A DNA stretch of 25,349 bases from JBJXGF01 sp046153015 (lineage in GTDB: Bacteria > Actinomycetota > Acidimicrobiia > Acidimicrobiales > CAIXPF01): contig JBJXGF010000400.1 in the NCBI GenBank assembly GCA_046153015.1, forward strand, positions 1 through 25,349, written 5' to 3'. How positions within the stretch are numbered: position 1 is the first letter of the stretch; each line of letters starts with the position of its first letter. The translations under genes were made by a program, and so were the position numbers. This document shows, one piece after another, positions 5,748 to 13,145 of the stretch. Under the pieces are notes generated by a model that saw nothing but the letters and a program-made list of their open reading frames with translations, had not been told where the DNA came from and did not search any database.

Positions 5748-6392
5748 ATGAGCGGTTCCAGCAGCGCGTCCGGGGCGTCGGCCTCGCCGTCGCGTCGCTT
5801 CTCGCCTCGGGCGGCGGTCGCCGGCGCCGCGGCCCTGCTCGTGCTCACCGGCCTGCTGGCAGCGGCCCGCGGCCTCGCGCCGTCGGGAGACGACGGCAGC
5901 GCCGCCGGCCGCGGCGATGCTGGCGCGACGGCCGGCGGGCTGGAGGTGCGGGGGCTCGACCCACCCCCGAGATCGGCCGCCGGCGACTACGCGCCGAACC
6001 ACCCGTTCGTGCGCTTCAGCGGCGAGACGGGGACGCTCGAGGAGTATCGGGGCGCGCCGGTTGTGGTGAACTTCTGGTCCACCACCTGCGTACCCTGCCT
6101 GAAGGAGATGCCGGCCTTCGAGCAGGTGCACCAGGAGCTCGCCGGCGAGGTGAAGATGCTGGGCCTGAACGTGTTCGATCAGCTGGGGCCTGCGCAGAAG
6201 CTGGCCGCGGAGACCGGCGTGACCTACGAGCTGGCCCGCGACACGCGGGGTGAGATGTTCAGCGCGTTCGGCGGGTTGGGCATGCCGACCACCGCGGTGG
6301 TCGACGCCGAGGGTCGGGTGCGGGAGGTCCACACCGGGGCGCTCACCGCCGACGGGCTGCGCGAGCTGATCGACAAGGCGCTCGCTCGGTGA
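5748..6392 (+). CDS. TlpA/ResA-like membrane-anchored thioredoxin
   Basis: This 214-residue protein has an N-terminal membrane anchor (about residues 22-45, AAVAGAAALLVLTGLLAAARG region) and an extracytoplasmic thioredoxin domain (about 75-210). The active site is STTCVPCLKE with C114 and C117, and the cis-proline loop is GMPTT. Such proteins reduce disulfides outside the membrane, typically apocytochrome c heme-binding cysteines or the CuA-site cysteines of oxidase subunit II. The stop codon overlaps the GTG start of the CcdA gene by 4 nt (GTGA), so the two are translationally coupled, and CcdA is the expected electron donor. The open frame extends upstream, but this ATG fits both the signal-anchor and the -10 element. 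A role in oxidase maturation is inferred from the nearby cox locus. Confidence 0.9.
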   Translation: MSGSSSASGASASPSRRFSPRAAVAGAAALLVLTGLLAAARGLAPSGDDGSAAGRGDAGATAGGLEVRGLDPPPRSAAGDYAPNHPFVRFSGETGTLEEYRGAPVVVNFWSTTCVPCLKEMPAFEQVHQELAGEVKMLGLNVFDQLGPAQKLAAETGVTYELARDTRGEMFSAFGGLGMPTTAVVDAEGRVREVHTGALTADGLRELIDKALAR

Positions 6393-7264
6393 TCGATACG
6401 CCGTTCGCGCTGGCCTTCGGCGCCGGCATGGTCGCCACCGTGAACCCGTGCGGGTTCGCGATGCTGCCCGCGTACCTGTCGTTCTTCGTCGGGCGCGAGG
6501 GCCGCGCCGAGCACGACGTCGACCCGTTCCGCCAGGCGCTCGGCCGGGCCCTCGGCGTCGGCGCCGTCATGACCCTCGGCTTCGTGGCCGTGTTCGGCAC
6601 GGTCGGGCTGGTCTTCTCCCACCTCTCGAGCTCCATCCTCGAGCACGTGCCGTGGATCACGATCGTGATCGGTTTGGCCGTCGCCGCGATGGGGGTGGCC
6701 CTGCTCAGCGGGCGGGAGCTGCGCCTGCGGCTCCCGAAGCTGGAGCGGGGCGGCGGCTCCCGCGAGCTCGGCTCGATGTTCCTCTTCGGCGTGTCCTACG
6801 CGGTGGCCTCGCTCGGCTGCACGATCGGGCCGTTCCTGTCGGTCACCACCACCTCGTTCAGCCAGCAGGGCGTCGTCGCCGGCGTCTCGCGGTTCGTGGC
6901 CTACGCGCTGGGCATGGGCGCGTTGATCGTGGCGCTCACGCTGGCCACCGCCCTCACCCGCTCGTCGTTCCTGGCCGGCCTGCGCCGCCTGCTGCCCTAC
7001 GTCAACCGGGTGTCGGGCGCGTTCATGATCGCCGCCGGGCTCTACGTGGCCTACTACGGCTGGTACGCGCGCCGGGCCAGCGTCGAGGCCGACCCGATCG
7101 TGGATCGCGCCCTCGCCGTGCAGACCGCGATCAGCGGTTGGATCGACCGGGTGGGCGTGACGCGCCTCGGCGTGTTCTGCGCGGTGCTGGTGCTGGCCGC
7201 CGCCGGCTTCGCGTTGCTCGGCCGGCGCGGGCGGCGCACCTCGGCCGGCCCGCTCGAGGGCTGA
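6389..7264 (+). CDS. ccdA: CcdA/DsbD-type thiol-disulfide transmembrane protein
   Basis: This 291-residue polytopic membrane protein belongs to the CcdA family, which carries reducing equivalents from cytoplasmic thioredoxin across the membrane to TlpA/ResA-type thioredoxins. The two redox cysteines are in the family positions: C21 in TVNPCGFAMLPAYLSFF (helix 1) and C144 in SLGCTIGPFL (helix 4). At least six hydrophobic helices are visible, plus a further C-terminal one (LGVFCAVLVLAAAGFALLG). It starts at a GTG that overlaps the tlpA-like stop by 4 nt and ends with TGATG shared with the next ATG, so all three genes form one coupled operon. The symbol denotes the family rather than a proven orthologue. 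Confidence 0.9.
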   Translation: MIDTPFALAFGAGMVATVNPCGFAMLPAYLSFFVGREGRAEHDVDPFRQALGRALGVGAVMTLGFVAVFGTVGLVFSHLSSSILEHVPWITIVIGLAVAAMGVALLSGRELRLRLPKLERGGGSRELGSMFLFGVSYAVASLGCTIGPFLSVTTTSFSQQGVVAGVSRFVAYALGMGALIVALTLATALTRSSFLAGLRRLLPYVNRVSGAFMIAAGLYVAYYGWYARRASVEADPIVDRALAVQTAISGWIDRVGVTRLGVFCAVLVLAAAGFALLGRRGRRTSAGPLEG

Positions 7265-7884
7265 TGTTCGCCAAGCTGCTCTCCCACCCCGGCGTGCACG
7301 AGGTGGTGGAGCTGCGCTCTCGGTTCGGCTTTCTCGCCTTCCACGGCGGCTCGCTCGAGCGGGTGACCGACTCGATCGCCGCCGGCGCCGCAGCCGCCGC
7401 CGGCGCCTCGCTCTACGCGGTGATCCAGCCGCGGGAGTTCCGCTGGCACGTGCCGAGCAGCCGGTTCGACCCGGCCGTGTCGCCCCGTCTCGCCGCGTTC
7501 GTCGACCATGTCGACGTGGCGATTGCGGTGCACGGGTACGGGCGGGGCGGGTACTTCACCACCATGCTGCTCGGCGGCCGCAACCGCGAGCTCGCCGGGG
7601 ACCTCGGCCGCCGACTCTCCCGGCGGCTGGCGCACTACACCGTGCTCGACGAGCTGGAGCGGATCCCCAAGGCGCTGCGGGGCCTGCACGACGACAACCC
7701 GGTTAACCGGCCCCGCCTGGCCGGCGTGCAGCTCGAGCTGCCGCCCCGGGTGCGGGGCATGGGGCCGTACTGGGGGGACTGGCGCCTCGATCGCCCCAAC
7801 CCGCACACCGAGGCGCTGATCGAGACCTTGGCCGACACCGCCGCCGCCTGGACCGAGCGCCTCGGGGCCCCGGTCACGGGCTGA
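7264..7884 (+). CDS. Poly-gamma-glutamate hydrolase-like protein (PF05908/DUF867 type)
   Basis: This 206-residue protein has the signature order of the phage-type poly-gamma-glutamate hydrolase family, a zinc carboxypeptidase-like fold: AFHGGSLERVTDSIA (H27, E32), then REFRWHVPSSRF (H62), AIAVHGYGR (H90) and MLLGGRNRELAGDL. H27, E32 and H90 are likely zinc ligands. The family cleaves gamma-linked polyglutamate or related peptides, but the true substrate here is unknown. No signal peptide is visible, so it is probably cytoplasmic. It is coupled to ccdA (TGATG overlap), which is an unexpected partner. Its 3' end overlaps the convergent pdxH by 11 bp. Family call from motif order only. Confidence 0.75.
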   Translation: MFAKLLSHPGVHEVVELRSRFGFLAFHGGSLERVTDSIAAGAAAAAGASLYAVIQPREFRWHVPSSRFDPAVSPRLAAFVDHVDVAIAVHGYGRGGYFTTMLLGGRNRELAGDLGRRLSRRLAHYTVLDELERIPKALRGLHDDNPVNRPRLAGVQLELPPRVRGMGPYWGDWRLDRPNPHTEALIETLADTAAAWTERLGAPVTG

Positions 7885-8572
7885 GCCGCTCGAGGCGCCA
7901 CCCGCCGGCCTCGCGCCGGTAGCGGAGCCGGTCGTGCAGCCGGTTGGGCCGGCCCTGCCAGAACTCCACCTCCTCGGGCACGAGGCGGTAGCCGCCCCAG
8001 TAGGGCGGCCGGGGCGGCGCGGCGCCGGCGAAGCGGGCCGCCGCCGCGGCGAACGCCTCGTCGAGCGAGGCCCGGTCGGCCAGCGGCTCGCTCTGGCGGG
8101 AGGCCCACGCGCCGAGCTGGCTGTCTCGCGGTCGGCTGGCGAAGTAGCGGTCGGACTCGCCGGCCGAGACCCGCGCCGCGCTCCCGCGTGCGCTCACCTG
8201 GCGGGCCAGCGCGCTCCACGTGAACACCAGCGCGGCGCGCGGGTTGGCGGCGAGCTCCCGGCCCTTGCGGCTCTCGTAGTTGGTGTAGAAGACGAACCCG
8301 CCGGCGTCGACGCCTTTCACCAGCACGTGGCGGGCCGAGGGGGCGCCCGACGCGTCGGCGGTGGCCAGCACCGCCGCGTTCGGCTCGTGGAGACCGGCCG
8401 CGGACACCTCCGCGAACCAGGCTTCGAACTGCGAGAACGGGTCCGGAGCGGCGTCGGTCTCCCGCAGGCCGGCGGCCTGGTACTCGGTGCGCAGCCGCGT
8501 GAGGTCGAGGCCGGACCGGTCGCCGGCGGCAGCATCGTCGGCGCCGCCGGCGGCGGCGTCAGCCGAGCGCAT
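7874..8572 (-). CDS. pdxH: Pyridoxamine/pyridoxine 5'-phosphate oxidase
   Basis: This 232-residue FMN enzyme oxidises pyridoxamine or pyridoxine 5'-phosphate to pyridoxal 5'-phosphate, the last step of PLP synthesis and salvage. It aligns along its length with my memory of the actinobacterial PdxH pattern: EPNAAVLATADASGAPSARHVLVKGVDAGG, FYTNYESRKGREL (FMN contacts), ASRPRDSQLGAWASRQSEPL, and the C-terminal substrate/FMN motif EFWQGRPNRLHDRLRYRR. The ATG at 8572 lies inside the end of the CoA-transferase gene (14-nt overlap), implying translational coupling. The first 20 residues are low-complexity Ala/Gly/Asp and the true start could be further in. No functional link with the CoA-transferase is evident. 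Confidence 0.94.
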   Translation of the reverse strand: MRSADAAAGGADDAAAGDRSGLDLTRLRTEYQAAGLRETDAAPDPFSQFEAWFAEVSAAGLHEPNAAVLATADASGAPSARHVLVKGVDAGGFVFYTNYESRKGRELAANPRAALVFTWSALARQVSARGSAARVSAGESDRYFASRPRDSQLGAWASRQSEPLADRASLDEAFAAAAARFAGAAPPRPPYWGGYRLVPEEVEFWQGRPNRLHDRLRYRREAGGWRLERLSP

Positions 8573-10979
8573 CGGCTATCGCCAGCTCGGCGATCTCGTC
8601 GTCGGTCAGGCCGAGCAGCTCGCGCAGCACGTGGTCGGTGTGCTCGCCGAGCATCGGCGCCGCCCGGAGCGGCCCGTTGTCGTACCCGCGGATCCGGTAC
8701 TGGTGCCCGGCGTAGGGCACGACCCCGACCTCGCTGTGCGGGAGGCGGCGGTAGAACTCCCGGTGCACGTACTGGGGGTCGACCCGCAGGTCGCGGCTGC
8801 GCTGCACCTTCCCGGCCGGCACGCCGGCGGCGAGGAGCCGGCGCTCCACCTCGGCGGCGGGCTGCGGCCTCGTCCACGCCGCCAGCCGCTCGTCGAGCTC
8901 GTCGTGGCGGGCCTGCCGGCCGGCCAGGTGGTCCAACTCGGGGTTGCGGGCCCAGTCCGGCTCGCCGAGCACGGCGCGCAGCGCCGCCCACGCCGCGTCG
9001 TCGGTCACCGTGAGCGTGCACCACTCGTCCTCACCGGCGCAGGGGTAGGCGCCCTGCGGGGCCATGTGAGGGTCGCGGTTGCCGAGCCGGCGGGCGAGGC
9101 GGCCGGTGACCTCGTGGTCGAGGAGCTCGGGCGCGAGGAACTGGCAGCCGATCTCGAGCTGGGCGCCCTCGAGCCGGCAACCCTCACCGGTCCGGCGGCG
9201 GCGGTCGAGCGCGGCGAGCAGCGCGGTTGCGAGGAAGCGGGGCGCGATCACGTCGGTGTAGGCCATCCACGGGCCGTCGGGCCCGAGGTCGGGCCAGCCG
9301 ACGAGGTCGGTGAACCCGGCGATGGCCCCGGCGTGGAAGCCGTACCCGCCGAGGGGCGAGAGCGGGCCGCCGCCGCCGAGCAGCGAGGTGGTGAGCGTGA
9401 TCACACCTGGGTTGGTCGCGGCGATGTCGTCGTGGCCGAGGCCGAGACGCTCCATCGTGCCGGGCCGGAAGCTGTCGATCACCACGTCGGCCCAGTCCGT
9501 GAGGCGCTTGGCGGCGGCGAGACCGGCCGGCTTGGTCAGATCGAGCGCCAACGAGAGCTTGGAGGTGTTGAACGAGCCGTAGAAGTTGGAGCGGTTCAGC
9601 CCGAACACGCCGTCCTTGAACGGCGGCTGGACCCGCAGCCGATCGAGCCGGCGTTCGGACTCCACGCGCACCACCAGCGCGCCGTGGTCGGCCAGCGCCT
9701 TGGCGGTGATCGGGCCGACCCCGACCCAGCTGAAATCGGCCACCCGCACACCGGCCAGGGGCAGCTCGCCGTCGCGCTCCTCGGGGGAGCTCGGCCGGTG
9801 CGCGGGCCACGGGCTGCGGCGCAGCGCTGCGGTCGCCTCGCCCAGCTCGGGGGGCGCGGAGACCTGATCGGAACGCTCACCGTCGACCAGCACCGGCCCA
9901 CCCACCCGTCGCACGTGGCCGCCGCCGGGCGCCGGCGCGGCGCTCCAGAAGCGGCGGACGTCGAGGTGCTCGAAGGCGAGGAGGTCGGCGATGGTGTTCA
10001 CCGGCGCCAGCGTCGCCCCGTACGGCAGGCCGCCGACGAGCAGCTGGTGGCGGGTGTAGCGGGAGCACAGCTCGTCGAGCGCTCGGCGCAGATCGTCGTA
10101 GGTGCGCTCGGTCGGTTCGCCGGAGAGGAGGCGGTGGTCGAAGCTGGCCCAGTCCTCCTCCAGCCAGGAGGCGTCGACGATGCCCTCCTCCACCAGCCAC
10201 GGGATGAGCGGTCCGGTCGTGGAGCCGATCGGGGCGTTGATCGTGTACCCATCCTTCGCCGCACGGCGCAGGTCGATCGTGACCGCCAGCGAGAGCGTGG
10301 CCCCGGCTCGTTCGAAGTCGAAGCCCTGGACCTCGTCGGCCTCCATCGCGTTGAGCATCGTCCAGGTCATCGCCGCCTGGGCCGACACGTCGATCCATTG
10401 CGGCTCGCCGGTGCGCGCCCGGCGGTGCAGGCCCACGAGCGCGGCGACGGCCGCCTCGGCGCCGGCGTGGCGCCACACCTGCGGGACCGACACCTTGAGC
10501 GGCGCCCGCTCGCGCACCCCCTGCAGGCTCATCGGCCCGCCGAGCGCGGCGATCGTCAGCTCGGAATGCGGGTCGTCGGCCCGGGGCCCGTCGGCGCCGA
10601 ACGCGGTGACCAGCACGTGCACCAGCTCCGGCTGCGCCGCGGTGAGCGCCGCCTCGTCGATGCCGGCGGCGGCGGTGGCGGCGGGCGGCCCGCTCTCGAA
10701 CATGATGTCGGCGCCGGCGACGAGCTCGAGCAAGGCGGCCCGCCCCGGGTGACCGGTGAGGTCGAGCTCCACCGAGCGCTTGTTGTCGTTGTACGAGCGG
10801 AACTGCAGGCTTTCGAGCCCGGGCGGCGCGCCGGGGGCGAGCGGCGGGCAGGTGCGCGCCGGGGTCCCGCCGGGCGGCTCCACCTTGACCACCTCGGCGC
10901 CGAGGCGCCCGAGCAGCCACGGGCCGAGCTCGCCTCGGTGGTCGGTCAGATCGAGCACCCGGCAGCCGCTGAGCAGCAT
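8559..10979 (-). CDS. Two-domain family III (CaiB/BaiF) CoA-transferase
   Basis: This 806-residue protein is a tandem fusion of two CaiB/BaiF CoA-transferase domains, each normally about 400 residues. Domain 1 runs from 1 to about 385 (start GCRVLDLTDHRGELGPWLLG, then LGAEVVKVEPPGG). Domain 2 runs from about 403 to 806 (start LAGVRVADFSWVGVGPITAK, then NTSKLSLALDL and DWADVVIDSFRPGTMERLGLG). The family moves CoA between carboxylic acids through an aspartyl-CoA thioester. The catalytic Asp is recognisable in domain 2 (D576 in AYTDVIAPRFLATALLAALDRR). The equivalent stretch of domain 1 (VSVPQVWRHAGAEAAVAAL, 164-182) has Trp/Arg/His and no Asp, so that half is probably structural. A Shine-Dalgarno (GAGGGGG) lies 5 nt upstream. 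Substrate is unknown, and steroid or fatty-acid catabolism are common roles. Confidence 0.9.
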   Translation of the reverse strand: MLLSGCRVLDLTDHRGELGPWLLGRLGAEVVKVEPPGGTPARTCPPLAPGAPPGLESLQFRSYNDNKRSVELDLTGHPGRAALLELVAGADIMFESGPPAATAAAGIDEAALTAAQPELVHVLVTAFGADGPRADDPHSELTIAALGGPMSLQGVRERAPLKVSVPQVWRHAGAEAAVAALVGLHRRARTGEPQWIDVSAQAAMTWTMLNAMEADEVQGFDFERAGATLSLAVTIDLRRAAKDGYTINAPIGSTTGPLIPWLVEEGIVDASWLEEDWASFDHRLLSGEPTERTYDDLRRALDELCSRYTRHQLLVGGLPYGATLAPVNTIADLLAFEHLDVRRFWSAAPAPGGGHVRRVGGPVLVDGERSDQVSAPPELGEATAALRRSPWPAHRPSSPEERDGELPLAGVRVADFSWVGVGPITAKALADHGALVVRVESERRLDRLRVQPPFKDGVFGLNRSNFYGSFNTSKLSLALDLTKPAGLAAAKRLTDWADVVIDSFRPGTMERLGLGHDDIAATNPGVITLTTSLLGGGGPLSPLGGYGFHAGAIAGFTDLVGWPDLGPDGPWMAYTDVIAPRFLATALLAALDRRRRTGEGCRLEGAQLEIGCQFLAPELLDHEVTGRLARRLGNRDPHMAPQGAYPCAGEDEWCTLTVTDDAAWAALRAVLGEPDWARNPELDHLAGRQARHDELDERLAAWTRPQPAAEVERRLLAAGVPAGKVQRSRDLRVDPQYVHREFYRRLPHSEVGVVPYAGHQYRIRGYDNGPLRAAPMLGEHTDHVLRELLGLTDDEIAELAIADALG

Positions 10980-11002
10980 GCGAACCCCCTCGTCGGGCGG
11001 AC

Positions 11003-11028
11003 AGCGTAGGCCCGGCGCCGGCTACGCT
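11003..11028. promoter_or_regulatory. Divergent promoter pair as an inverted repeat
   Basis: AGCGTAG (11003-11009) and CTACGCT (11022-11028) form a perfect 7-bp inverted repeat around a 12-bp GC core. Each arm contains TACGCT in the orientation needed as -10 for one flanking gene: the right arm ends 11 nt before crcB1, and the left arm serves the CoA-transferase with a short leader holding its Shine-Dalgarno. Such back-to-back -10 elements could be mutually exclusive or bound by one symmetric repressor. Confidence 0.45.
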
Positions 11029-11039
11029 CCCCACGCGCC

Positions 11040-11426
11040 ATGGCCCGAGCCCGGTTCTTGTCGCTCGGCGCCGGTCGGGCCGTGCTGATCGCCGCCGGCG
11101 GGGCGGCCGGGGCCGGGGTGCGCTGGGCGGTCCAGGCCGGGTTCGCGTCGGCCCAGCCGTGGCCATGGGCCACGCTGTGGGTCAACGTCGTCGGCTGCGT
11201 GGTGATCGGGGCGGCGGCGGCCCGCCTGGCCGGCGGCGGGGCCAACGCGGCGGTGTGGCGCGATCTGGTCTCGCTCGGGTTCTGCGGCGGGCTGACCACG
11301 TTCTCGAGCTTCGCGGTGGAGGAGGCCGAGCTCGGCGGCGGCGCCGCGCTCGGCTATCTCGTGGCGTCGGTCGGTCTCGGCGTCGCCGGCCGTGAGTTTG
11401 GCGCGGCGCTCGGCCGGCGCCGATGA
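11040..11426 (+). CDS. crcB1: Fluoride channel subunit CrcB/Fluc (first)
   Basis: This 128-residue membrane protein has four hydrophobic helices. Family motifs: AAGGAAGAGVRWAVQ in helix 1, WPWATLWVNVVGCVVIG with the conserved Asn in helix 2, and GFCGGLTTFSSFAVEEAE with the TTFS(S)F sodium/fluoride motif in helix 3. Fluc proteins form dual-topology dimers that export fluoride passively. When two different genes are present, as here, they usually assemble as an antiparallel heterodimer. The stop overlaps the ATG of the second crcB by 4 nt (ATGA). No fluoride riboswitch was recognised upstream. Confidence 0.93.
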   Translation: MARARFLSLGAGRAVLIAAGGAAGAGVRWAVQAGFASAQPWPWATLWVNVVGCVVIGAAAARLAGGGANAAVWRDLVSLGFCGGLTTFSSFAVEEAELGGGAALGYLVASVGLGVAGREFGAALGRRR

Positions 11427-11770
11427 TCACCGTACTGCTCTTCGCCGCTGCGGCGGCAACCGGCTCGTTGGCCCGCACCGGGCTCGCCGCCCGGCTGCGC
11501 ACCGCCGCCGGCTTCCCGCTGGGCACGGTGCTCGTGAACCTGGCCGGCTCGCTGGCGTTGGGCTGGGCGACGGGCGCAGGGTGGTCGGGCCCCACGCGCA
11601 CGATCGTGGCCGCGGCCGGCCTCGGGTCCTTCACCACGTTCTCGTCCTTCGCCAACGACGCCGCCGGGCTCTGGCGCTCGGGCCGCAGGCGCGCCGCCGG
11701 CGCGTACGTGGCGGTGAGCGTCGCCGGCGCGGTCGCCGCCGCCGAGCTCGGCCTGCTCCTCACCAGCTGA
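11423..11770 (+). CDS. crcB2: Fluoride channel subunit CrcB/Fluc (second)
   Basis: This 115-residue partner of crcB1 has motifs ATGSLARTGLAARL (helix 1), FPLGTVLVNLAGSLALG (helix 2 with the conserved Asn), and GLGSFTTFSSFANDAAGL (helix 3). It is shorter than crcB1 and lacks its N-terminal basic stretch RARFLSLGAGR, which fits the opposite membrane orientation expected of a heterodimer partner. Translation is coupled to crcB1 through a 4-nt overlap. It is convergent with serS, with only 26 bp between the stops and no visible terminator. Confidence 0.92.
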   Translation: MITVLLFAAAAATGSLARTGLAARLRTAAGFPLGTVLVNLAGSLALGWATGAGWSGPTRTIVAAAGLGSFTTFSSFANDAAGLWRSGRRRAAGAYVAVSVAGAVAAAELGLLLTS

Positions 11771-11796
11771 GCTGCGTGAGAGACCGGCACGCTCGA

Positions 11797-13089
11797 TCAG
11801 CGGCTCGGGCCGGGGGTGAGCAGGGCGCGGCCGCCGAGGTAGGGCCGCAGCGCGTCGGGCACGTCCACCTGCCCGTCGGGGCGGCGGTAGGTCTCCACCA
11901 GCGCGGCCCACACCCGGGGAACGGCGAGGGCCGAGCCGTTCAGGGTGTGCACCACCTCGACACCGCCCTCCCGCCGGCGGAAGCGCACGTTGGCCCGCCG
12001 CGCCTGGTAGTCGCTGAACCACGAGACCGAGGAGCACTCCAGCCAGCGATCGACGCCGGGCGCGTACGCCTCGAGGTCGAAGGTGCGGGCGGCGGAGTTG
12101 CCGAGATCGCCGGCGCAGAGGTCGAGCACCCGGTAGGCGAGGCCGAGGTCGGCCAGGGCCCCCTCGGCGCGGCGCAGCAGGTCGGCGTGCACGTCGGCCG
12201 CCTGCTCGGGTGTGCAGTACGCCAGGATCTCGACCTTGTCGAACTCGTGCACCCGCAACAGGCCCCGGGTGTCGCGCCCGGCCGAGCCCGCCTCGCGGCG
12301 AAAGCAGGAGGTGTGCGCCATGAGCCGCATCGGCAGGCGCTCCTCGTCGAGGATCTCGTCCCGGGCGAGCGAGGTGAGCGGCACCTCGGCCGTGGGGATG
12401 GCCCACAGGTCGTCGCGCTCGAGGTGGTAGGCCTCGTCGACGAACTTCGGGAGGTGGCCGGTCGACACCATCGTGTCGGTGCGCACGAGCGTCGGCGGGC
12501 GGATCTCCTCGAACGCGTCGGCGTTGCGGTCGAGCGCGTACTGCACGAGGGCGCGCACGAGCTGCGCCCCCGCCCCCCGGTACATCACGAACATCGAGCC
12601 CGACAGCTTCGCGCCGCGCTCGAGGTCGAGCAGGCCGAGCTCGGCGCCGGTGTCCCAGTGCGGCGCCCGCTGGTGCGCGCCATAGCCGTCCGGGTCGTAG
12701 CCCTCCACCCGCATCACCACATTGTCGTGCTCGCCCGCTCCGTCGGGGGCGTCGGGCGCGGGCAGGTTGGGCAGGCCCAGCAGCGTGTCGCGCAGCTCGG
12801 CGGCAAGCTGCTGCGCCGCCCCGTCGAGCTGTCTCTCCTCGGCGCCGGCGGCGCGGCTGGCGGCCTGCTTGGCCTCGGCCTCGTCGCCCCGGCCGGCCTT
12901 GTGCAACGACCCCACCTCACGCGAGAGGGCCTTCACCTCGGCGCGGCGCTCGTCGCGCCGAGCCACCAGCTCGCGATGGCGGCGGTCGAGCTCGAGCACG
13001 GCGTCCACCGCGTCGACCCCCTCGCCGCGGCGGGCGAGGGCGGCCCGCACCGCGTCGGGCTCGGCCCGCAGGCCTCGCAGATCGATCAT
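11797..13089 (-). CDS. serS: Seryl-tRNA synthetase
   Basis: This 430-residue class II aminoacyl-tRNA synthetase charges tRNA-Ser (and tRNA-Sec where present). The N-terminal arm (about 25-100) is a long antiparallel coiled coil rich in Arg/Glu that grips the tRNA-Ser long variable arm. Catalytic core signatures: IPTAEVPLTS (TxE loop, 231-240), motif 2 SCFRREAGSAGRDTRGLL (261-278), and motif 3 TLNGSALAVPRVWAALVE (382-399). The frame extends 12 codons upstream, but the ATG at 13089 gives the standard MIDLRGLR start and has TACCTT 7 nt before it, so I use that. It is a single-gene unit, divergent from the ABC transporter. The protein is highly typical. Confidence 0.97.
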   Translation of the reverse strand: MIDLRGLRAEPDAVRAALARRGEGVDAVDAVLELDRRHRELVARRDERRAEVKALSREVGSLHKAGRGDEAEAKQAASRAAGAEERQLDGAAQQLAAELRDTLLGLPNLPAPDAPDGAGEHDNVVMRVEGYDPDGYGAHQRAPHWDTGAELGLLDLERGAKLSGSMFVMYRGAGAQLVRALVQYALDRNADAFEEIRPPTLVRTDTMVSTGHLPKFVDEAYHLERDDLWAIPTAEVPLTSLARDEILDEERLPMRLMAHTSCFRREAGSAGRDTRGLLRVHEFDKVEILAYCTPEQAADVHADLLRRAEGALADLGLAYRVLDLCAGDLGNSAARTFDLEAYAPGVDRWLECSSVSWFSDYQARRANVRFRRREGGVEVVHTLNGSALAVPRVWAALVETYRRPDGQVDVPDALRPYLGGRALLTPGPSR

Positions 13090-13096
13090 GGCCCGC

Positions 13097-13102
13097 AAGG
13101 TA
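13097..13102 (-). promoter_or_regulatory. -10 element of serS (leaderless type)
   Basis: Minus-strand TACCTT ends 7 nt before the ATG at 13089. It falls inside the longer open frame, so the longer start would not be on this transcript. Confidence 0.6.
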
Positions 13103-13145
13103 GCCCGACTGGAGCGCAGCCCCACGCGCGATTCATGCTGACCGC

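Noticed and set aside
10980..11040. Fluoride riboswitch upstream of crcB1
   Set aside because: The gap is only about 60 bp and is occupied by the divergent -10 inverted repeat. I could not find the conserved crcB-motif pseudoknot elements.
11771..11796. Terminator between convergent crcB2 and serS
   Set aside because: Only 26 bp separate the stops and no stem-loop or T-run is visible.
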